Origin: Candidatus Zixiibacteriota bacterium
GTDB lineage: Bacteria; Zixibacteria; MSB-5A5; GN15; JAAZOE01
Assembly (NCBI GenBank): GCA_012797915.1
Contig: JAAZOE010000152.1
Coordinates: forward strand, 1 to 19,500
Length of the DNA stretch: 19,500 nucleotides
Direction: 5' to 3'
A model generated the notes under the pieces. That model made no database searches. It was not told the DNA's origin and saw nothing but the letters and a program-made list of their open reading frames with translations. Each line of letters opens with the position of its first letter. Positions within the stretch are counted from its first letter, which is position 1. A program made the position numbers and the translations under genes. Of the stretch, positions 14,557 through 19,500 are shown in pieces.

Positions 14557-14938
14557 GAACATGACCCCTCCATATGATTGGAATATGCGGCCGAGAAGAT
14601 TAGGAATCGGAGGCTCCAACGGTACAGATATGGAGCCCTGTCGGGTTCATCGCCCCAGAAATTAGGTCAATGAAAAGTCGATCTTAACACGTGGGAGCCA
14701 AGTGGTTGCGGCCAGCCAACTGGAGGCGGCAATCGATTCCGTCCGAGCAGTGCCCAGCCGCGCCTTTGACGCCGCAAACCACGGCCTATTCAGCGCACGA
14801 TCAGGACCGTCGTTTTTTCCCGGCTCCTATGCCATGATCACCCCTCACCTACCCGGTCGATCCGGATAATCCCTTCCTCTCTTGCCTTGCCTCTCTATCG
14901 CTCCGGTCTCTTCCGTCTATATGGCTCCCAGACGGATG
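14557..14938. other. Intergenic region between the protease and the propeller-like lipoprotein
   Basis: About 380 nt with no supported gene. A 7-bp hairpin (tccgtct 14912-14918 with agacgga 14930-14936, 11-nt loop) directly follows the lipoprotein stop but has no T-run. No clear promoter for the protease was found. Confidence 0.4.
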
Positions 14939-16000
14939 CTATTCTCCGGCTGGACGCAATGCCATACACTCACCCCGTCCCGGCAAATAGTCAATAGGCT
15001 CCATCACGGTCCCATCCGCCAGACGGACTTTTGCCAGGTTCAGGTCGTTAATGCTGAGCACGTACAAATAATTGCCCGCCGGTGACAGGGCCATCTGATG
15101 AGGAAACAATCCGTAGTCGGCCCCGTCCACCAGCAAGGTCAGAGTTTTGGTTGTTATATCGTAGACAAAGACCGAACCATAGACGATTTCATTCCAGGTC
15201 GTTCCTTCATAACACCAGTAGACTCGTCGGCCATCGGGATGGACAACCGGCCGGGTGAATTGAAAGGAAACAGTAATGGGCGTTTGATCGAGGACCTGCA
15301 GATCGGCCGTGGCGGCAACGATAAGGTAATGTTCCAGGACGTCACCGTTCTGGCGTTGCGCGGACAGGATTAGGCTGTCGCCGGACACGCTGGCGCAGAC
15401 CGTTTCGAAATTCAGGACCTCGCCCGATTTCCCTCGCAACGCGCGTTTTTCGTGAACGACCGTACCGGTGCTGAAATCAAGATAGTGCAGCGTATCGCCC
15501 CAGTTGTGGTAACAGGCCAGGCGACGGTGCGGAATCAACGTGCCATCACCACCTGAACCGGCCAAATAAAGCGCGCCCAGATCCGGCAGGGAAAACAAAG
15601 CCGGTTTGCCGCCGGTGACAAACAGATATTGTTCATCGGGCGTGATGTGGATGACCGACCCGCCAGTGGAGGCGTCAGCCGAAACGATTCCACCGGGCCA
15701 CGATGCCGTCCAGGTTTTCTTTCCGCGCGTATACACGGCGGTGGTTCCGTTTTCCAGAAACCGAAAGGCATCGAACGGCTCCTGAAAGGCAATGGAATCG
15801 ACGATGGCGTCCGCCGGTCCCTCGACCACCAGGAAATAAGGGACTCTCGGGGACGCATCAGGGTAATAATAACTCAGGGTTAGTTGGTAGTCTTCCTCGA
15901 CGATCGGACTTTTCACCGGAGAAGCGTCATCGCTGCATCCGATCATGACGGCAAAGATCGCCGCTGTGACGACCGCCCTCCGATAAAACCGATTTGACAT
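14939..16000 (-). CDS. Exported lipoprotein with beta-propeller-like repeats
   Basis: 353 residues from ATG 16000, fixed by AGGAGGAGG 6 nt upstream; the frame extends further but without a start signal. The N-terminus is a lipoprotein signal (RRAVVTAAIFAVMIGC, Cys at about 22, a loose lipobox). The body has blade-like repeats typical of YVTN/PQQ-type propellers: GGSVIHITPDEQYLFVTGG, PVVHPDGRRVYWCYEG and QMALSPAGNYLYVLS, each with the pattern of strand, polar turn, then hxYVhS. No catalytic residues can be named. It may be a surface sensor, binding or scaffold protein. The gene stands alone between a Rho-independent terminator upstream (16141-16171) and a 380-nt gap downstream. Residues after Cys22 (SDDASP) are acidic and flexible, as in lipoproteins exposed away from the inner membrane. 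Confidence 0.82.
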   Translation of the reverse strand: MSNRFYRRAVVTAAIFAVMIGCSDDASPVKSPIVEEDYQLTLSYYYPDASPRVPYFLVVEGPADAIVDSIAFQEPFDAFRFLENGTTAVYTRGKKTWTASWPGGIVSADASTGGSVIHITPDEQYLFVTGGKPALFSLPDLGALYLAGSGGDGTLIPHRRLACYHNWGDTLHYLDFSTGTVVHEKRALRGKSGEVLNFETVCASVSGDSLILSAQRQNGDVLEHYLIVAATADLQVLDQTPITVSFQFTRPVVHPDGRRVYWCYEGTTWNEIVYGSVFVYDITTKTLTLLVDGADYGLFPHQMALSPAGNYLYVLSINDLNLAKVRLADGTVMEPIDYLPGRGECMALRPAGE

Positions 16001-16140
16001 TGCATACCTCCTCCTGTTTAGGCGGATACCCGTCATACGAGTTACCTTTCCCCGGAATTGTCGCCGCAAATTCTGATGATCATTCCGCCGGGTCGACCCA
16101 CCATGGACGATTGCTCATCTGAAAACTGCAACCGTGCCAA
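16001..16140. other. Lipoprotein gene leader
   Basis: This stretch contains the strong ribosome site of the gene at 16000. The best leftward promoter guess (TTGCGG, 17 nt, GGTAAC near 16040-16068) is weak. Nothing else is supported. Confidence 0.3.
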
Positions 16141-16171
16141 TAAAAAACCCCGGCGCTCATGGAACCGGGGT
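16141..16171 (-). terminator. Rho-independent terminator
   Basis: Read leftward: ACCCCGG (16165-16171), an 11-nt loop, CCGGGGT (16147-16153), then TTTTTA. The 7-bp GC-rich stem plus T-run is a good terminator. It closes the short transcript that starts near 16468. Confidence 0.85.
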
Positions 16172-16468
16172 CAGAATCGCCGCCAATCGACGGCGGGATC
16201 AGAGTCAGCATGATTCTGACGCTTCGATCCGCCCTCAGGGATGCTGTCCGACGCTATTCGTACGCCGGATCGTTCGGAACGCTGTCCAACGGTCGGGGGC
16301 ATACATCGTCCGACGGGCTCGGAGATGACCTTCCCCGTCAACAGGCCGAACAACGCCCGGCCCCGGCCGGGGCGGCCGCTGAAAAGGGGAGTCGTCCCCT
16401 CCCGGGCACCCGTCTCCGTCAGTATGGTTTTAACAACCACCACGATTGATTTAATTCCTTATGGTCTC
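16141..16468 (-). ncRNA. Candidate structured non-coding RNA (unknown family)
   Basis: About 325 nt bounded by its own near-consensus promoter and Rho-independent terminator. Internal pairing is strong. GTCAGAATC (16214-16222) and GATTCTGAC (16170-16178) are perfect 9-nt complements enclosing a second hairpin, CCGCC/GGCGG. Further hairpins are GGGGA...TCCCC near 16385-16400 and CCCCGG/CCGGGG near 16360-16371. A 90-codon frame lies inside (GTG 16440, stop at 16171), but its ribosome site (AAGGA, 12 nt or more away) is poor and its composition is Arg/Gly/Pro/Ser-rich without family resemblance. I looked for hallmark sequences of tmRNA (T-arm, tag frame), RNase P RNA (GAAAGUCC, ACAGAAA) and SRP RNA and found none. 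A small protein gene remains possible. Confidence 0.5.
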
Positions 16469-16474
16469 CGCTTA

Positions 16475-16502
16475 AATATATATCGACATTTTCATCTGTC
16501 AA
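16475..16502 (-). promoter_or_regulatory. Sigma70-type promoter of the short transcript
   Basis: Read leftward: TTGACA (16497-16502), a 16-nt spacer, TATATT (16475-16480). The predicted start is near 16468. Confidence 0.75.
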
Positions 16503-16796
16503 GATTAGATATCTCTCCGACCCGCCTTCAGTCGCCCTTCCGCACGGAGACCTCCCCGGGGATGACCCGGGCACGATAATTTGCCCTTCCCGGCTATGAC
16601 TGGTGTTGTTCTATGATGTCGAAATCTACGCAAGTGTGCTGTATTTATAATGACGTGTTTTGTCCATTATTGTCAAGTGGAAAATTAAGGATTTTGAAAC
16701 ATGTGAGCCATTTGGCCTGCCCCTTTCTGTGTGTGCAAAATACTTCACACCCGGTCCAAGATTTTGTGTATATTCTTCCGAACGGAGGATACGAAT
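16503..16796. other. Divergent intergenic region with possible rightward promoter
   Basis: No gene is seen. A rightward TATATT at 16769-16774 lies 9 nt before the GGAGG of the lipoprotein gene. A 5/6-match -35 (TTCACA, 16744-16749) sits 19 nt upstream of it, within an imperfect inverted repeat gtgtg ... cacac (16731-16750) that could be an operator. Support is weak. Confidence 0.3.
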
Positions 16797-17447
16797 ATGA
16801 TGGACATCGGTCGCCTCTGCGCCCTGGTGATGATGCTGGTCGGAACGGCCCTGTTTCTGCCGGCGGCCTGCGGCACAAGCGGGTCTCAGCCGGAAAAGAC
16901 TGCGGTGCTTGATGCCGAGCAAACCGAGATGGTGCGGTATTATCTGGAGATGAAGCAGATGGGGCTGGACGGGAAGGTCGATTCGTTCTGGGCCCGGCGG
17001 GACTCGGTCAGCAAGGCGTTCATCCTCGAGATGTTCAAGCGGCACGGCACCGGACTGGATTCCCACATCGTCGGTTCCTGGGCCTATTCCTGGCCGGATA
17101 TCGCCGGCTTGCCGCTGGTGCAGGACACGACCGACGGCCAGTGGCGGCGGCTGGTGTTTATCATCGACAACCTGGTGGATTCGGCCGGGCGGCAGAAGGC
17201 GCTCTACCCGGTGGTCATATTCCGCAAGGAAGACGGACAGTGGAAGGTATCCAACGCCTCGCGGCTGGCGGCTTACAAGTTCGACAAGCAGGGCAGGGAG
17301 ATTCCCTTCCGGACGCTGACCTTCCATGAAATGTTTCGCATCCCCCCGACCTTTCCCAATCTGGACAGCATCGGCGCTCGCGACGCCAATCCGCCCAAAC
17401 CGCGGCGGATGACGGCCGAAGAGATGGAACGACTGCGGAAGAAATAG
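16797..17447 (+). CDS. Small lipoprotein of unknown function
   Basis: 216 residues. ATG 16797 is chosen because CGGAGG lies 8 nt upstream; the frame runs further left without a ribosome site. It has a lipoprotein signal peptide with a clear lipobox LPAAC (Cys 25), so it is probably anchored in a membrane on the outside face. The body is mixed alpha/beta: an N-terminal helix (TEMVRYYLEMKQMGLDGKV), WARRDSVSKAFILEMFKRHGTG, then strands LVFIIDNLVDSAGRQKALYPVVIFRKEDGQWKVSNASRLAAYK. The strand segment faintly resembles small NTF2-like domains, but I do not recognise the family. The tail is Pro/Arg/Lys-rich (NPPKPRRMTAEEMERLRKK). The methyltransferase gene follows with its ribosome site 1 nt after this stop, so the two are almost surely one operon. 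Confidence 0.8.
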   Translation: MMDIGRLCALVMMLVGTALFLPAACGTSGSQPEKTAVLDAEQTEMVRYYLEMKQMGLDGKVDSFWARRDSVSKAFILEMFKRHGTGLDSHIVGSWAYSWPDIAGLPLVQDTTDGQWRRLVFIIDNLVDSAGRQKALYPVVIFRKEDGQWKVSNASRLAAYKFDKQGREIPFRTLTFHEMFRIPPTFPNLDSIGARDANPPKPRRMTAEEMERLRKK

Positions 17448-17463
17448 CGGAGGCGTGAGGATC

Positions 17464-18039
17464 GTGCCGAACGGGGAAGCCAAACAGGAACGAGTCTGCC
17501 CGTGGTGGCTGGGGTATTTCCTGGCCAGTCCGATCCGCACATGGCTTCATGATCCGAAAAAAATCCTCAGGCCCCATCTTCGCGAGGGGATGACGGCGCT
17601 TGATATCGGCCCGGGCATGGGGCATTTCACGCTGCCGATGGCCGAAATGGTGGGGGGCGGCGGACGGGTGATCGCGGTGGATGTTCAGGAGAAGATGCTG
17701 GCCTCGCTGAAGCGGCGGGCGGGCCGAGCCGGTGTGGAGGGGCGGATCGAAACACGGCTGTGTTCCGGCAGTTCCTTGAATATTGACGATTTGGCCGGGA
17801 AGGTCGATTTCGTGTTGACGTTCGCGGTCCTGCATGAGATTCCCGACATCCCCCGCGCGCTGCAAAGCATCAGCCGGACGCTCCGGCCGGGGGGAACATT
17901 GCTGATCGCCGAACCGAGGAGGCCTGTATCGGAGGCGGCCTTTACCAAGACGATCGCCGCGGCGGAGGCGTATGGATTGGCGATGGTCGAGCAACCGCCT
18001 ATCCGCCGCAGCCGCACGGCGGTGATGACCAAAAGATAA
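17464..18039 (+). CDS. Class I SAM-dependent methyltransferase
   Basis: About 191 residues. Rossmann-type methyltransferase motifs are all present: motif I ALDIGPGMGHFTLPMA (SAM-binding glycines), acidic post-I VIAVDVQEKML, motif near LTFAVLHEIPD, and LRPGGTLLIAEP. The N-terminal CPWWLGYFLASPIRTWLHDP matches a common bacterial family of UbiE/arsenite-methyltransferase-like enzymes whose substrates are mostly unknown. The start is ambiguous: GTG 17455 is only 1 nt after GGAGG, whereas GTG 17464 is 10 nt after it and 3 nt after a GAGG; I prefer 17464. It lies 16 nt after the lipoprotein gene, in the same operon. The protein is short for a stand-alone enzyme (usual 200-280), lacking extra C-terminal substrate-binding elements. 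Probably cytoplasmic. Confidence 0.9.
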   Translation: MPNGEAKQERVCPWWLGYFLASPIRTWLHDPKKILRPHLREGMTALDIGPGMGHFTLPMAEMVGGGGRVIAVDVQEKMLASLKRRAGRAGVEGRIETRLCSGSSLNIDDLAGKVDFVLTFAVLHEIPDIPRALQSISRTLRPGGTLLIAEPRRPVSEAAFTKTIAAAEAYGLAMVEQPPIRRSRTAVMTKR

Positions 18040-18168
18040 CCGCAGCAGACCTGCTTTCCCGAAAGATGGAGTTGTAGAAGAAGGACACCCATCATAAAGA
18101 GAGTGTTGAAAAATCCCCTCGGCCGTGTTTTTGCGGGGCAAATCGACTCTTCTTCATAGGGGAAAACT
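18040..18168. other. Convergent intergenic stretch
   Basis: Between the methyltransferase stop and the selD terminator. It contains gagagtgttgaaaaatcccc and gtgtttttgcggggc, which form no clean terminator for the rightward operon. The phrase looks like part of a dispersed intergenic repeat, but one copy cannot show this. Confidence 0.25.
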
Positions 18169-18194
18169 CCCGGCAGATGTGGACATCTGCCGGG
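18169..18194 (-). terminator. Probable selD terminator hairpin
   Basis: cccggcagatg (18169-18179) and catctgccggg (18184-18194) form a perfect 11-bp stem with loop tgga. Leftward it is followed by AGTTTTCC, a short T-run. It lies about 60 nt after the selD stop. It may instead be a dispersed palindrome that doubles as terminator. Confidence 0.6.
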
Positions 18195-18256
18195 CACAAG
18201 GGACAACTTCCCCGCGGCTCAGAAGCGCCTAACGTAGCTTGATGGACCACCGGAAA

Positions 18257-19315
18257 TTACTTAATGCAAATGGGGAATGCGCCCGCGGGCAACGCGCGGC
18301 CGATGACGACGGCGTCGACCTGATGCGAAATCAGATAATCGACGAAAGCGGCGGCGCGGTCGGGCGGAAGGGCCATCAACATCCCGCCGGAAGTCTGCGG
18401 GTCATATACGATAGCGCCGACAATTAACTCCAGCCCCGAGGCGAACGAGACTTTATCTTTCAAATACTCCCGGTTGGCGTTCGCCCCGCCGGTGCGGATC
18501 CCGGCGCGGGCGTATTCGGTCACGCCCGGCAGGATGTGCAGGCGGTTATATTCGATCTCCAGCGTCACGCCGGAGGCATGGGCCATCTCATAGGCGTGCC
18601 CGGCCAGGCCGAAGCCGGTGATGTCGGTGGCGGCATGAGCGCCATATTCGGCCATCGATTCGCCGGCGATTTTATTCAGCGCGATCATGACAGCGACGGC
18701 CGCGGCTTCTTCGTCCCGGCTGGCTTTGTTGCGTTTGACGGCGGTAGAAATGATACCCGTACCAAGCGGCTTGGTCAGGATAAGGACATCTCCCACTTTC
18801 GCACCGCTGTTGGCCATGATTTTTCGGGGGTGGATCAGGCCGGTGACGGCCAAACCGTATTTCAGTTCGGTGTCTTTTATGCTGTGGCCACCGGCGATTA
18901 CCGCTCCGGCCTCAATGATCTTATTCGCTCCGCCGCGGAGGACCTCCCCGACCTGGTCGAATGGCATGGTCGCCGGGACGGCCAGGATGTTCAAGACCGT
19001 GATCGGCCGTCCGCCCATGGCATAGACGTCGGACAAGGCGTTGGCCGCGGCCACCTGGCCAAAGGTAAACGGGTCATCCACGATCGGCGGGAAAAAGTCC
19101 ACCGTCTGGACCAGGGCCATATCCTCGGATACCTGGTAGACCCCGGCGTCATCCACTCCGTCGATCCCGATAAGGAGTTTATCCGAGACCGGAGGAGTGA
19201 ATCGCTTCAAGATTTCGCCCAGCGCCGCTGGGCCGAGTTTGGACGCTCAGCCCGAGCACTCGACCTCGGCGGTCAGCTTGACCCGACGGTCTTCCCGCCC
19301 ATTTAGAGGTTCCAT
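18257..19315 (-). CDS. selD: Selenide, water dikinase (selenophosphate synthetase), itself a selenoprotein with in-frame UGA
   Basis: 352 residues if the UGA at 19247-19249 is read as selenocysteine. It makes selenophosphate from selenide and ATP in the cytoplasm, the Se donor for Sec-tRNA. Seen: GIDGVDDAGVY, TVDFFPPIVDDPFTFGQVAAANALSDVYAMGG, GGHSIKDTELKYGLAVTG, TDITGFGLAGHAYEMA and YDPQTSGGML, all SelD family motifs. Conventional calling would start at TTG 19210 and lose the catalytic N-terminus. Reading upstream in frame gives KLTAEVECSG-U-ASKLGPAALGEIL from ATG 19315. U23 and K26 have the same spacing as the E. coli catalytic pair Cys17/Lys20, and the total length matches (E. coli 347). 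A hairpin follows the UGA at the distance expected of a bacterial SECIS. ATG 19315 has no good ribosome site, so the exact start is less sure. Sec in SelD is known in other bacteria. Confidence 0.93.
19217..19249 (-). promoter_or_regulatory. UGA (Sec) codon with bacterial SECIS-like hairpin
   Basis: Leftward: TGA at 19249-19247, 13 nt, then GCCCAGC (19233-19227), loop GGC, GCTGGGC (19223-19217), a perfect 7-bp stem. The apical loop starts 20 nt after the UGA, within the usual window for bacterial SECIS elements, and has G in its first two positions. It lies inside the coding frame, as bacterial SECIS do. Confidence 0.8.
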
Positions 19316-19378
19316 GGCGGGAAAATAGGGCCGAAGATGATAAATAACAAGTCGAAACCGGATGGACGGATTCGATTT

Positions 19379-19448
19379 CTGGTTCAGAAACCAGCGGGCC
19401 CTTCCGGCCGACCAGTCGCCGAAAAGGAACCGGCCCTGCCGGAAGGAG
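19379..19448 (+). promoter_or_regulatory. Structured leader hiding the ribosome binding site of the right-edge gene
   Basis: A first hairpin ctggtt/aaccag lies at 19379-19394. Then ccttccggc (19400-19408) is perfectly complementary to gccggaagg (19438-19446), which contains most of the ribosome site GGAAGGAG. Pairing would block initiation at ATG 19458. I do not recognise a riboswitch class. Confidence 0.45.
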
Positions 19449-19457
19449 TATAAAGAG

Positions 19458-19500
19458 ATGGGAATACCTGGCTTATTTTATCCGGTTTTGGCCTGGTTGA
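19458..19500 (+). CDS. Start of a divergent gene (partial, hydrophobic N-terminus)
   Basis: ATG 19458 has AAGGAG 9 nt upstream and an open frame to the window end: MGIPGLFYPVLAWL. The short hydrophobic start suggests a membrane or exported protein, but 14 residues cannot identify it. It is divergent from selD, with 142 nt between the two start codons. Confidence 0.4.
   Translation, partial: MGIPGLFYPVLAWL

Noticed and set aside
14780..14830. Sequence resembling the C-terminal coding end of a sorting domain (KTTVLIVR then stop, minus strand)
   Set aside because: The frame is closed by stops just upstream, and no NPFNP-type motif is nearby, so a pseudogene cannot be supported.
16171..16443. 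90-codon frame on the minus strand as a protein gene
   Set aside because: It has a GTG start with only AAGGA 12 nt or more away, Arg/Gly/Ser/Pro-rich composition and a stop that runs into the terminator stem. The structured-RNA reading is preferred, though not proven.
16731..16796. Upstream start (ATG 16731) for the small lipoprotein
   Set aside because: It would place 22 extra residues before the lipoprotein signal. The ribosome site GGAGG points to ATG 16797.

Overview
The window looks like a chromosomal fragment of an uncultured, GC-rich bacterium of the FCB superphylum. Candidate phylum Zixibacteria or a close relative is the best guess. This is inference from protein style: three large exported proteins end in the FlgD-like/Por-type sorting module (NPFNPxTxI ... 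VLGQ ... WDGxDxNG ... ASGxYxYR ... KKMVLxK), and there are many type-I-like dockerin repeats (GDxNxDGxxNVGDAVxLxNYIF) and cohesin-like beta domains. No rRNA, tRNA, CRISPR array, transposase or phage gene was seen.

Left two thirds (1-16000) is transcribed leftward. In transcription order it holds: a beta-propeller-like lipoprotein (14939-16000); a secreted subtilisin-family (S8) protease with a C-terminal dockerin pair (12739-14556); a polysaccharide flippase (11095-12651); a Cys-rich cohesin/dockerin protein (9226-10395) behind a near-consensus sigma70 promoter and a leader of about 290 nt; a large Cys-rich cohesin/dockerin/sorting-domain protein (6262-8913) followed by a 14-bp hairpin and a Rho-independent terminator; and a tight three-gene set of surface proteins (3285-5693, 853-3249, 1-836). 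The last of these runs off the left edge and carries a nearly identical 288-bp tandem repeat. Together they look like a surface-protein or matrix locus in which cohesin-like and dockerin-like domains could bind each other, sorting modules could hold proteins at the surface, the protease could be one client, and the flippase could supply a glycan. That joint role is inference.

Right third: a terminator- and promoter-bounded transcript of about 325 nt with strong internal pairing (16141-16502, minus) is a candidate structured non-coding RNA. It is followed on the plus strand by a small lipoprotein and a SAM-dependent methyltransferase that form a two-gene operon. Next comes selD (selenophosphate synthetase, minus). 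Its true N-terminus extends through an in-frame UGA that aligns with the catalytic Cys of SelD and is followed by a bacterial-SECIS-like hairpin, so SelD here is almost certainly itself a selenoprotein, and ordinary gene calling would truncate it. At the right edge a divergent plus-strand gene begins, with its ribosome binding site inside a 9-bp inverted repeat.
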